Source: Ceratorhiza oryzae-sativae
Lineage: Eukaryota > Basidiomycota > Agaricomycetes > Cantharellales > Ceratobasidiaceae
NCBI GenBank assembly: GCA_030998015.1
Contig: JARWMV010000235.1
Location: 186,001-250,000 of the forward strand
Direction: 5' to 3'
DNA length: 64,000 nucleotides
Position numbers and translations under genes: made by a program
In this document: in pieces, positions 45,859 to 55,365 of the stretch
Numbering within the stretch: the stretch's first letter is position 1
Layout of the letters: each line of letters starts with the position of its first letter
The notes under the pieces: model-generated
Told to the model about the DNA's origin: nothing
What the model saw: only the letters and a program-made list of their open reading frames with translations
Databases searched by the model: none

Positions 45859-45897
45859 CCCCTAACTACCGGAGGGGTCGGAGAGGGGGCACCGACC
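45859..45897. other. Two overlapping stem-loops upstream of Rep
   Basis: CCCCT/AGGGG around the 9-nt loop AACTACCGG (45859-45877), then GGTCGG/CCGACC around a 10-nt loop (45876-45897). No TAATATTAC-type nonanucleotide is present. Their position suits a degraded replication origin, but that is inference. Confidence 0.4.
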
Positions 45898-46143
45898 GAA
45901 GTGGGGGAGCGGAGGCCCCGAGCGTAGCGAGGATCAAGGCCGATGCAGAGGAACAGATGGGAGGGCACCCCTCGGAGATGCGTCATCACCAAAATAAGGT
46001 CATGTGATCACAACAAATGCAAGACGGAGTCATGTGACAACTAGAACGGACCTTGCAGCTTATATAGACAAGCACAAGGCCCAAGATAACCCGCACTCTC
46101 ATGCTCTCTTCCCAGTCCCCAAATACCTCTAAAACTGTAAACG

Positions 46144-46755
46144 ATGCTAAGCGGAAATGGATCGAACGCGGCAACACCCCAGCCAAGCAGATCAAGCGAA
46201 GGGCAGAGGTCGGCGTCGCCATCGCCAGCGCCCTCGGTATCAAGCCGAGCCCCCTCACCCGCTTCTATGCGGCCTACGCCGACGGATCAAGAGTCCAAAG
46301 AGCCGACCGAAACCGCGCCGGCCCCTCGGTTCCGCGTCCAGACCAGGGCGGTGCTGCTGACCTGGTCGAAGCTACACGATCAGCCCTCAAGTGGGCTCGT
46401 CGCCCGATACGAGGCGTTCTGCCGCCAACGGCCAAATCATTGGGCGACTTTGGCGGTGGTGGAACGCCACAACCCCGAGGAACCGAACTACGACCCGGCC
46501 CGGCCCCTCCATATCCACGCCCTCTCCATCAGTCAGGAGCGGAAGGGCGGCTGGAACACCCAGAACACCCAGTTCTGGGACTTCAAGGGGCAACACCCCA
46601 ACATCCTGCCAAAGGACCTCAAGGACGGACCAGGAGGCAACCCTGCAAGGGAGGCTTTCAACTACCTCTGGAAGGATGTCGGAGCTAACGGCGAGGAGGT
46701 AGAGGAGCTGATGGCGGGGGACCTGACCTTGGAAAGGTTGAGGAAATCCTGGTGA
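46144..46755 (+). pseudogene. CRESS-DNA Rep, N-terminal HUH endonuclease domain (endogenous, decayed)
   Basis: Rolling-circle replication initiator domain of the geminivirus/genomovirus kind. Motif I is VLLTWSKL (about 46345), motif II is RPLHIHALSI with the HUH pair of histidines (about 46500), and motif III is FNYLWKD with the nicking tyrosine and nearby lysine (about 46655). Before it lies a Ser/Pro-rich N-terminal extension from MLSGNGSNAATPQ. An overlapping frame from 46101 starts earlier but does not carry the motifs. This frame stops at 46753-46755; the helicase half is open one frame away. Endogenous Rep copies are known from fungal genomes, but here it lies inside an LTR element. Confidence 0.85.
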
Positions 46756-47429
46756 AGGGAAAGGGCAGGAAAAGGTCAAGGGCGGAGGCGGACCTGGAGG
46801 ACGGGGCGGAGATTGTTGCCTCAGCGACAAAAAAAGAATACTACCAGGCATTCAAGCACCTGCGCCCCCTCCAGATGGTGACGACGTGGAACTCGGTACG
46901 AGCATATGCTGAGTACACGTATAAGGAGGACCGGGGATGCATGCCTGCAATCCCGGTGGAGTTGGAAGCCCCAGAAGACCAGGCGCACATCGACAGGGCG
47001 GACCGATGGTTTGCGGAAGAGGCTGAGAAGAGAGGGAGGGGCGTGCGCCATCGCATCCTGGTGATCGAAGGCAAAACAGGAACTGGGAAGACGGCGTATG
47101 CATGATCCAAGGGCTCCCATAGCCGGATGTGCAATGTCTGGAACGTGGGGAATCTGTCGGAGGACGCCGACATCTGGATCCTGGATGACATGGTCCAGTC
47201 AAACGGGAAGTACTCGCTCAAAGCCCTGAGCCAGTACGAAGCAGACTTCACAGGCAGATATGCTCATGTGAAGTCAATGAAGGTACGGCCGACAGTGATC
47301 CTGGGGAATAGCCGGTCGGCCATAATGAAGTGTTGGACGGACATAGAGGGGGAAGAAGGGGACTTATGGGTATCCAAAAACGTAGACTGGGTATACTCAG
47401 GAGGGAAGCCATTTTTTATTTTTCCTTAA
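46756..47429 (+). pseudogene. CRESS-DNA Rep, C-terminal SF3 helicase domain (endogenous, decayed)
   Basis: Continues Rep from about 46740 in the next frame. Walker A is VIEGKTGTGKTAYA (about 47065-47102). An in-frame TGA at 47103-47105 interrupts it directly afterwards. The same frame then reads to Walker B ADIWILDDM (about 47165) and motif C RPTVILGN (about 47290), ending GGKPFFIFP, stop 47427-47429. The TGA stands where a CGA (Arg) would fit, consistent with a C to T change at CpG. With the frame change before it, Rep cannot now be made as one protein. The GC-rich coding style resembles the surrounding cassette more than pol. Confidence 0.85.
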
Positions 47430-47537
47430 AATAAAAATAAATTATCTTTGTATAAGCTGTTTTATTCACAGACCATGTGTCGAGAAGTAAGCTTAAACAA
47501 GGAAATAAGCAAGGAGAAAGTAATCTCATGTAGCGTA

Positions 47538-47632
47538 GAGGTTAAGGGGTCTAGCCTGACTCATCATCTCCTAGCTAATCAATTACACATTGAACGGAAG
47601 GTCGTTGGTTCGAGTCCAGCGCCCTTAACCTC
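47538..47632 (+). ncRNA. tRNA-like sequence with Pol III-type signals
   Basis: An 11-bp stem GAGGTTAAGGG / CCCTTAACCTC closes a 95-nt unit. It has a T-arm-like GTTGG-TTCGAGT-CCAGC, a perfect B-box match (GGTTCGAGTCC, 47607-47617), an A-box-like TAGCCTGAC, and TTTT at 47651-47654. The D-arm and anticodon arm do not fold canonically (best loop TTACACA), so it is probably a tRNA-derived or decayed sequence, not a working tRNA. Confidence 0.45.
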
Positions 47633-47710
47633 CTCGATATATGAGATACCTTTTAGAAACTTTTAGAACCCAGAAAAGAAACATGCCTCGAGATCCCCCA
47701 AGACATGTCC

Positions 47711-47724
47711 AAAGGGGGGGATAA
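47711..47724 (+). promoter_or_regulatory. Polypurine tract
   Basis: AAAGGGGGGGATAA directly before the 3' LTR; it would prime plus-strand DNA synthesis. Confidence 0.75.
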
Positions 47725-48301
47725 TGTTATGACCCGCCTAGCAGACATAACCTAACAACCGAATATTGTACAGATTTATGGCATTTTTCCCGAAGCGGAA
47801 CAAACCATAAACAGGATCACGTGATCTCGGCGCTTACCTAACGATTAAGCGCCGGTGGTTACCCTGAACTCGCTCCAGCGTTTCTCTCCCATGTTACCTG
47901 GAGCGAGGAGCGAGTTGTCACGTGATCTCGGCGCTTATTCAGCGATTAAGCGCCGGGTGCTTAAGTCCAAAAGGTCACATGACCCTCGGACCTCGCGCGG
48001 CTCTATAAGATTCGGAGCTGCACAAACTTAAGACAAACAATTACCTAACCCATAGTACTGTACATAACCTACACCTACTGCGGAGTGTGCTTAGATAATA
48101 CATCCGCAGCCACCGCAGCCACAGGTATATATAAGGAGGATAAAGCAAGACTGGATGCCTCAGCTTGCTTTATCTCGTCAACCACCATAGACCATAACAA
48201 ACACTGTAACTAGAACGCTCAATACATACCGCATAGCACCAAACCGTAAACGCAGCCACTACTTAAGTGCTCCACAAGGGAGCCTCCAGAGGGTCACGAC
48301 A
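47725..48301 (+). repeat. 3' LTR (577 bp)
   Basis: Pairs with 38130-38706. Keeps CpG at all five positions where the 5' LTR has TpG or CpA. Confidence 0.95.
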
Positions 48302-48306
48302 CGCCA
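48302..48306. repeat. Probable gypsy target-site duplication, right (CGCCA)
   Basis: Matches the left copy CGCCG except for a G/A difference at a CpG. Confidence 0.55.
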
Positions 48307-49124
48307 CAATGCAAAACGAAAGGAAAGACAAAAGCGCACCTAAATAAGACAGGTAAGGGTTAAGTGCTAGAGAACTCAATTGAATGCTGTCAAATAAATC
48401 CACGCAAGTACTTACTAGAAGTCTGTTCAAGGGTTCCATGGCTGTGCATGGATCTATTAAAAGTCCTGTGGGCTTCGTCTTTAATCAGTCAGTCAAACCA
48501 CAATATATGTGTGCATATTATCATGCATATCCATCTCCAGGGCCTAAACTACTGACAAAAAACCATATGTAGATTCAGAAAGATTAACATGCAATGTGTT
48601 TTTGTTCATTCATTCCATCCTAATCCCTCAATAACAGACAGAGAACTAGATCGACATTGGTAGACATGCACATCACAACAGGAAAAGGACAGATGGTACA
48701 AGTGTGAAAGAGACCGACAACAAGACTAGGATAGATGTAATTAATGATGAAAGGCTAATGGAGTGTGGAGTGTGGGCTGTCATGAACAAGTGGAGTGGTT
48801 ACAGGGTGCGTGAGAAAATGGATAGGGGTAAAACGAAACACGAGTGTCTGCTGTTAAAAAATTCATGGAAAAGTATCAGGCAAGATTGGATCCTGTGCAA
48901 GCTCAACCATGGAGGTAAAGGACGCAAGGAGTCGAAGCGCGTTGTTGATGCAGTGCGACGAAGCCCCTGTCCACACCGTAAACGTGGCGTGCTACCTCCT
49001 CCTGTTGCTTGCAAGTGCAGCTCATCATCCCCTGAGCCACTGGATTCTCCCCCCAACCAAAAAAGAACAAGCTGAAAATAGAAAGAAAAACGTTCAAGAG
49101 AGCAGCCGATGACCAGCACGGTGC
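48302..49124. other. Gene-free flank of the gypsy element
   Basis: 823 bp with no supportable gene. Short ORFs such as 48704-49075 lack recognisable features. Confidence 0.45.
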
Positions 49125-50110
49125 TCAATAGTAACCCTCTTGATCATGTTGGGATGACTGCCAAGTGGGCTGCTGCGCTGCCTGCTGTGCCATCTGCCTA
49201 GTCTGGCTCTGGAGCCTGTAAGGAGAATGCGTTAGTATTTACAGTGTGGTCAATCGACAAGAAATGGAGGTGAGCACACCAGCTGTGTATGGAATACCTG
49301 TTCTCACTCACATCTGATCTGAGGGCTTTGGCTCACTACCCTCCCTGTCGATGACCTTGCAGATTGACCTGTCACCAGCGTTGCCCAGCCTCTGGACGCT
49401 CCAGTCAAAGACGTAGTTGTACTGGTAGCCCTCATGAAAAAAGAGGTTGTGGAAGAGCTTGCAGAGGTAGGAATAATTGGGGACATACGCAAGGGATTTG
49501 AGATTGTCGTGGCGTGCTTGCTCTGTAACAAGTGATCAGCAGAGATAAAAATAAAACAAGCACAGCACTTACCGACACCAAGATGGGTGTTGATAGACGT
49601 GTATTGTGCAGTACCTGTGAGGTTCTTGTTCTCCCTGTATGGGATACGGAGGTGAGTCTTTGGGTCGCAGTACTTCTTGGCCAGACCAGAGCCAATTACG
49701 TTGACCTATCAAATGGCTGATTAGATGTGCCCATATGTGGGTGACATTTGTGCGTACCTGGTAACCACATCTTCCAATACCCATAAGGTAGTTATCCAGC
49801 TTGATATCCTGGTGGATGAAGTTGTGTGAGTGGATGTACTCCACACAGGAAATCTACAAAGTGATTTTAGTAAATACGAATAAATAAGTAAACAAACCAA
49901 TGTGACTCACAAGCTGGTCAGCAAGCAAAAGAACAGTCTTGAGGGAGAATTTGCAGTTGCAGAAGTTGAACAGATCTTTGAGAGAGGGCCCGAGAAGATT
50001 GAGGACCATTGCGTTATAATTGCACTTGGTCCCGAACCATGAGCCAATTGCCTTGGGCTTGATAATGACTTTGTTGGTGTATATAGTCAAGTTTGGTTCA
50101 ATGCGTTCGA
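49125..50110 (-). pseudogene. Casein kinase 1-like gene, truncated and catalytically altered
   Basis: Clear CK1 sequence over several exons: [40 protein letters not shown] (50060-49930), [20 protein letters not shown] (49845), [37 protein letters not shown], then [34 protein letters not shown] and a Gln-rich tail (RQMAQQAAQQPTWQSS), stop 49125-49127. The catalytic HRD is HQD, DFG reads GSG ([11 protein letters not shown]), and the stretch between the activation segment ([14 protein letters not shown]) and PNYSYL is missing. The N-lobe with glycine loop and ATP lysine was not found; a weak candidate N-terminal exon lies near 50310-50420. It is a pseudokinase or pseudogene. Confidence 0.78.
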
Positions 50111-51183
50111 TCTGGGAAGTCGTAATTTAACGACTGTTGGTGTGTGAGGGTAGGGCACATACCTTGTGTGATTCGTTGGTGGTCGGATGTGTAGCTGGGC
50201 TAGACCACATGCTTTGGGGGTGTGATGCCTATAGCAGAGTGGAACCCAGTGCGTTGCGTGGACCGTTACAATAATGTACATACCTGTTTACATGACAAAC
50301 TAAAGTTTGCCATATGCTTCACCTCCAATAGTGTAGTCCCTGGACACCTTGTTCCGTGTCTCCACGTCAACAACAGATGCACCGCTTGTGTCCGTGGCAG
50401 TATACACATGGCCGTATCAATGCCACAAGCTTGGCGGGTTCAAAAACATACTATATCAGCCAAGCGAGTGAAGACTAGTAATAGAAAAGGTATATGGGTC
50501 GTGGAAGAATAATAAAACGAGCGAGGGACAGATAGGTAGGTGGAATATTGGACTTACCCAACAAATTTCAAGGTTTTGGTGCACTGGCATAGCGCAAGGT
50601 GTGGAGCAAGCCAGCCAAATCAATATGTAAACTGGGCAAGGGTGAGATATATTAGCTACAAGCTAGTACTGTTTTGAGGAGAGAGCGATTGGGCTCACCT
50701 GTGCATTGTGGTCAGAGTTGTTTGTTGGGGACGGGCAGAGCTGGTCCCATGGGTACGTTGCATAAGAACTGGCTGGTGCAGACCGAGTCAATCATGTGCC
50801 AACTATTTTGGGGAGGTGGGAGTTAGCCAGATGGCTCGGTGTATATAAAAAATACGTACTGAAGTCAACATTGCAATACAATTGTCGCGATGGCCAGCAT
50901 GAGGTCGGGTTCGATTCAGTGGCTCTGGCTGTTGGGGCAGGGTTGCCGAGGCAGTATCAGTTTGGTGTGTTGTCCCAAATTGGACTTGTCACAGCCATGG
51001 CTGTGGTTGTGGTCATGGCCGTGATCAGGCTGCCGATCGTGTTCAGGGTGTGGCTGTGCAGCTCTGAGCATCCCGCCTGGTGCTAAGTCACATACCCAGA
51101 TCGAATCAACTTGCACTCACCCCCAACCACACCCTTTAAAATGTCTGCTCACCTATCCGCTACCGTACCCACTCCCATCGACA
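50111..51183. other. Region without a firm gene
   Basis: May hold remains of the CK1 N-terminus on the minus strand (for example SRDYTIGGEAYGKL near 50310). Otherwise short unrecognised ORFs only. Confidence 0.35.
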
Positions 51184-52194
51184 ATGCCGATCTGCGAATG
51201 CTGCGGCATAGAGTGCGACCAGCGCACTATCCGCCGACATGAGGCTATCGCCTGCGCAAACAAGTACGATGTACTTGCCCCCTTTCTCGATGCGATGGAC
51301 AATGATTTCGGCCTTCCACCCAACAGCAACGGACCGCCTGGCGATGCCAACCACGCCCCACTTGACAACAACCCCCCTCCCCAAGACGACAAACACCCTC
51401 CCCGAGACGACAGCCCACTTCCCCAGGACGCTAACCCGTTATTCTTCGACAACGGTCCAGCCGCCCCACCTGATCCAGCTCCTCACGACGACATGCTTGC
51501 TCGCAATCCCATACCTCCCCTTCAAGGAGCCAATCCTGCCCCTGTTCCTGCAGCCCGTCGCTGGCAGGTTGTTGATCTAGCAGCAGTAATCGCTGCGGAA
51601 GACGAGGTTAATGGTGAGCTCACATCATCTTTGGTCCAAGTTGTTAACTCATCTGTACATTCTGTAGCTCCTCCTGGCTTGGAGTATGATGCCGACGGTG
51701 ATTACCTGGCACCGCCTGCGCTCCCTGCGCCCCCCCCCCTCCTGTGCCTGCCCCTCCCGGTGCGTGAATTCTGCCAGTGACTACGATTAATGGCTAACCG
51801 ATCATATAGTGCTCAATCCAGTGGGGGACATGCACCGGAACCCTCCCGTGCAAATATACAACTGGTTTGGCGAGGACGGGCTTGACTATGACGAATTTGA
51901 CAAAGAAGAGCTTGACGAAGCTTTCAACAAAGCTTTCAACAAGGCTATGGACAAAGATGTGGATGAGGAGTCAAACAAGGAGGTGGACAAACATATGGAC
52001 GAGGAAATTGCCGACCGCCCGTTATCCCCTCATGGCGCTGGCTTCGTGGCAGGCGCAGAGCACGAACCGGAGTTCTACGAGTTCAACCAACCTCTTGGAC
52101 GCAACCCCGATAATGAGCCGGAGATGGGCGAGCATGAGTTTTGGGCATTCATACGTGAGGAGATGGGTGACATGGCCAAGCAGGAATGGATAGA
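51184..52194 (+). pseudogene. N-terminal part of a zinc-finger-like ORF cut by a Tc1 element
   Basis: Starts MPICECCGIECDQRTIRRHE, a short C-C-C-C-H cluster as in the N-termini of some agaricomycete DNA-transposon proteins. A Pro/Asp-rich linker follows (NNPPPQDDKHPPRDDSPLPQ). After two introns (about 51614-51666 and 51760-51810) come an acidic/Lys tract with repeated FNKAFNKAMDKDVDEE and EFWAFIREEMGDMAKQEWID. The TA target of the Tc1 element at 52195 falls inside the frame. Family assignment is uncertain (KDZ/Plavaka-like is a guess). No matching continuation was recognised after 53811. Confidence 0.5.
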
Positions 52195-52196
52195 TA

Positions 52197-52410
52197 CACT
52201 GGCTCACAAAAGAAACGCAGCACGTGACGGAAAAATCTTCGAGCTCCAATCCTGTGCGACATACTGTATTTAGAGAGTACATGCATTAATAGATAATATG
52301 CGTAGAGGAGTAGAGTGTAAGCGTGTAAAATATCTAACGGTTCCGCACAGTTCTCGCGGTGAGAGGGGACTTGTAAGTCATGGCTAGCTGCATTACTTTT
52401 GTAATGTAAC
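52197..52410 (+). repeat. Tc1 left terminal inverted repeat (214 bp)
   Basis: Matches the reverse complement of 53596-53809 except at 52347 and 52380, both A where the right copy has G of a CpG. Confidence 0.9.
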
Positions 52411-52492
52411 CTTGCCTTCAGCCATTCTCACGAACTCACTGCTCTTTCGCACGTTCACCACACCAAGAAACTCACTCCGTAGGCTATCTGTC

Positions 52493-53512
52493 ATGACTCG
52501 CTACGCTACACCTGAAGTTCGTGCTCGAATCAATGAGCTACGCCATCAGGGGATGTCATTCTGCAAGATCGGACCTACAGTCGGAGTTCACCCAACTACA
52601 GCTAGTCGCATTTACACCTGCAATTGTAAAACCCACAGTTTGACGTCTGTAGCTGCCAAGTCCGGTCGCCCACGCATTCTTACTGTCTCTGACGCCAAAT
52701 TTGCTGGGCTCTCACTCGCTCGAGGCCAAACTAGTAATGCAGTGCAGGTTCGCAACCGCCTTTTCCCCCATGTCAGTGTCCAGACTGTGCGCTGAAATCT
52801 CAAGGGGATTGGGCTTAGAGCATATGTACGGCGTCGCGTTCCACTCATCTCACACATCAACAAGCAAATTTGGCTCACCTGGTGCCAAGAACGAGCGACT
52901 TGGACGGCAGCTGATTGGGCTCGCATGATGTACTCGGATGAAAAGAAAGTCAATTTATTTGGCTCGGATGGGCGCCAATATTCGTATAGAACAGTAGGGA
53001 AGTCAATGGATCCACGATACACTCGAAAAACCGTGAAACACGGTGGTGGTAGTCTCATGACATGGGGGGTCATCCACCAACGTGGTGTTGGGCAACTTGT
53101 CTGTATCCACGGAACCTTGACTGGGCGGTATTACACAGAAATACTACAGGAGGGACTTCTAGGGACGCTGAAGGATGCAAAACTCAAGAAAAGTCAGATG
53201 ATATTCCAACAAGACAACGACCCGAAGCATACCTTGCATGTGGCCCGAGACTGGCTAAGCGCCAAGTCAATCCACATATTGCCATGGCTGGCTCAGAGCC
53301 CGGATTTGAATATAATCGAGCATGTATGGAGCTATGTGGATCGGAAGGTTCACTCTAGGTGTGTTTTGCCAAGTAATCTAGAGGAACTATGGGACGCTTT
53401 TCAGGAGGAGTGGCATTGTGTACCTCAGGACTTCATTGATCATTTGTACAAGTCCCTCCCTTGTAGAGTACAAGCTGTGATCCAAGCAAGGGGTGGGAAT
53501 ACAGAGTATTGA
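52493..53512 (+). pseudogene. Tc1 transposase, DD34E, one in-frame stop
   Basis: Cuts and pastes the element. It starts MTRYATPEVRARINELRHQ with a helix-turn-helix (GMSFCKIGPTVGVHPTTASR) and a second DNA-binding part (KSGRPRILTVSDAKFAGLS). The catalytic DDE shows MMYSDEKKVNLFGSDG, FQQDNDPKHTLH and SPDLNIIEHVWSYVDRK; 34 residues separate the second Asp from the Glu. It ends ARGGNTEY, stop 53510-53512. One TGA at 52793-52795 (after SVQTVR) breaks an otherwise continuous frame; NLKGIGLRAYVRRRVPLIS follows it directly. A CGA to TGA change at a CpG would explain it. Start chosen at the Met before the HTH; an in-frame Met at 52412 also exists. Confidence 0.88.
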
Positions 53513-53595
53513 TCTTCCTTCATATGTATATACATAAAGATTCATCTAAAATACGACTGTGCCTTGTAGATTGCCTCGGAGAAGTCTTTCGTAGT

Positions 53596-53809
53596 GTTAC
53601 ATTACAAAAGTAATGCAGCTAGCCACGACTTACAAGTCCCCTCTCACCGCGAGAACTGCGCGGAACCGTTAGATATTTTACACGCTTACACTCTACTCCT
53701 CTACGCATATTATCTATTAATGCATGTACTCTCTAAATACAGTATGTCGCACAGGATTGGAGCTCGAAGATTTTTCCGTCACGTGCTGCGTTTCTTTTGT
53801 GAGCCAGTG
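53596..53809 (-). repeat. Tc1 right terminal inverted repeat (214 bp)
   Basis: Reverse complement of 52197-52410 with two differences. Confidence 0.9.
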
Positions 53810-53811
53810 TA

Positions 53812-55365
53812 GGTGCAATACAGCGGGACGCGGAGATCGTCGCCTGCATTAGTGAGTTTCCGGTATGCCTATGTTACGGGGACGACATGTATGAACTAGT
53901 CCATAGAGCTTTGTGGTTCACTGCGTATGGTATTGTTTGCGGGCAGCTCGGTGTCTTGGTGGCCCCACCGGGAGCTCCAGTGTATCAGAGCAGACCAGGA
54001 ATGCGCTCTAGCCTGGCTCGATCGCCACACCGGCTGTTCTCCACCGCAAATTGAGCCGTCGACCCAAAAGTTCATGCGTTCATCCATAGGGGCGCTGATC
54101 CAAAATGACTCCACCCACGCGGCGTACTCTATCGCCAGCGACTTCGAACAAACCCCGGTGCCTACCTCGCCTTATACCCCGGAATCGAGACCGACAGTCA
54201 GACTTCAAGCCAACACCTCGTGTTGGTCATCGACGGACCCGGTAGAAATAATGAGTTGGGGATTCAATAATTATGGGGCAATCGAAAACCAGGTGATGGG
54301 GCAGGCAATAGGGACTGAGAGCTTGGGATAGCCTCATGGGAGAGGGTGGTGGCGAGGTTGTGATGGGCGTTTAACAATCCTGTCGTATACTTGCCATAGT
54401 TTCAGGGCTGAGATTCGCTCCAATGGATTGTTCGAGAACCACCGCTTTCGTATAGATCCCACCAAACAAAAAGCTAGACAAAACGTCGATGCTTGCATGT
54501 ACAAAGAGCGCGCGAAGCGCTGTAAACGACGCCAGGTGTCTGCCTGTGAATATTTCTTAGATACGAACGCTAAACCATTCGACTAGAGATTCCCCCAATC
54601 GCGCCTACCTGGGGTCGGCAATAGATCGGTCGCAGCCGTCCGACCCTAAGCTCTAAAAGGTTACGCGAGTGGGATTATTTTAAACTTAGAAAGCTGGGTT
54701 AGCGTATGAGAATGCTTTGGATATTTAGCAAGATTTGGCCGAGGTTTGTCCCATGTCTAGTATATAAAGCCCTCACATGTCTTCCTGTTCATCCTACACG
54801 GTATACTTGTGTGTACACATAAACTCCAGTATTACATTTTTTTCGGTCGACTCACCAACACTGCGCTATATAGCTTGTTGGTTTCGTGAGATCCAAACCC
54901 CTCCGCCTCAATCCAACTGACGCTTTCTATGAGACCCGACTCGGGCTTCCTAGCTCAATGATTATACGATACAAATGACGCATCGGCTTGGACAGATGTT
55001 CATAGTATATGCGGGCAAAGTGTAATTAAACCACCCTATATGCGTCTGGACCGGATCACTTCGACAATATTAAGTTTACGCTCGAGGAAAGGCTCAATCA
55101 CACGTGATAGCGATAGCGCAGAAATCTACTTGGCTCATGAAATGAATACCATGTGATGGAAGAAAGCGATACGAGGCATTATCCTAATTAAGCTACCTAA
55201 TACTAAGACGAATCCCGGTGACTACGTATATATTTAGAGCTATCGATACCGCTCCTCTCGGCTGCTACTCGCCAAATCTGGGACCAACGGGGTTCTGCAG
55301 ATACTAGGATGTATCGTTAAATATGCTCCTTGACAAAATTCGTTGCGGTTGTGGTGCTATTAGGA
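53812..55365. other. Gene-poor region
   Basis: About 1.55 kb. A 134-aa plus-strand ORF (53927-54331, WLDRHTGCSPPQIEPSTQKF) has no recognised content. A TATA-like TATATAAAG lies at about 54759. No RNA gene was identified. Confidence 0.4.

Larger units (their letters stand above)
45711..46039. promoter_or_regulatory. Cluster of TCACRTGA-like motifs upstream of Rep
   Basis: Copies at 45711 (TCAGGTGAC), 45719 (ACATGTGACC), 45761, 45779, 45822, 45840, 46000 and 46030 (TCACATGA, TCACGTGA, TCATGTGA). They are spaced through the non-coding region between the antisense ORF and Rep, where CRESS replicons carry Rep-binding iterons. The same motif is next to the LTR hairpins. Confidence 0.55.
38130..48301 (+). 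mobile_element. Ty3/gypsy chromovirus-type LTR retrotransposon carrying an extra 3' cassette
   Basis: 10,172 bp between the outer LTR ends (TGTTATGAC to GTCACGACA). Order: LTR, primer site, gag, then protease, RT, RNase H, integrase and chromodomain in broken frames, then about 3.6 kb of extra DNA, polypurine tract, LTR. Extra DNA of this size downstream of pol is unusual for a chromovirus. The LTRs differ at only five substitutions and two 1-bp indels, so the insertion is fairly recent. Confidence 0.93.
52197..53809 (+). mobile_element. Tc1/mariner DNA transposon with 214-bp inverted repeats
   Basis: 1613 bp, flanked by TA (52195-52196 and 53810-53811), ends CACTGGCTCACAAAAG. One transposase gene with DD34E spacing. 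The inverted repeats are long for Tc1 elements and differ at only two positions. Confidence 0.92.

Noticed and set aside
45660..46143. Geminivirus-type TAATATTAC nick site near Rep
   Set aside because: No such nonanucleotide is present; the hairpin loop is AACTACCGG.
46101..46688. Alternative Rep start frame from 46101
   Set aside because: It is open but lacks the HUH and tyrosine motifs, which are in the 46144 frame.
53596..53812. Plus-strand ORF ending at 53812
   Set aside because: It lies within the Tc1 inverted repeat and mirrors the left repeat.
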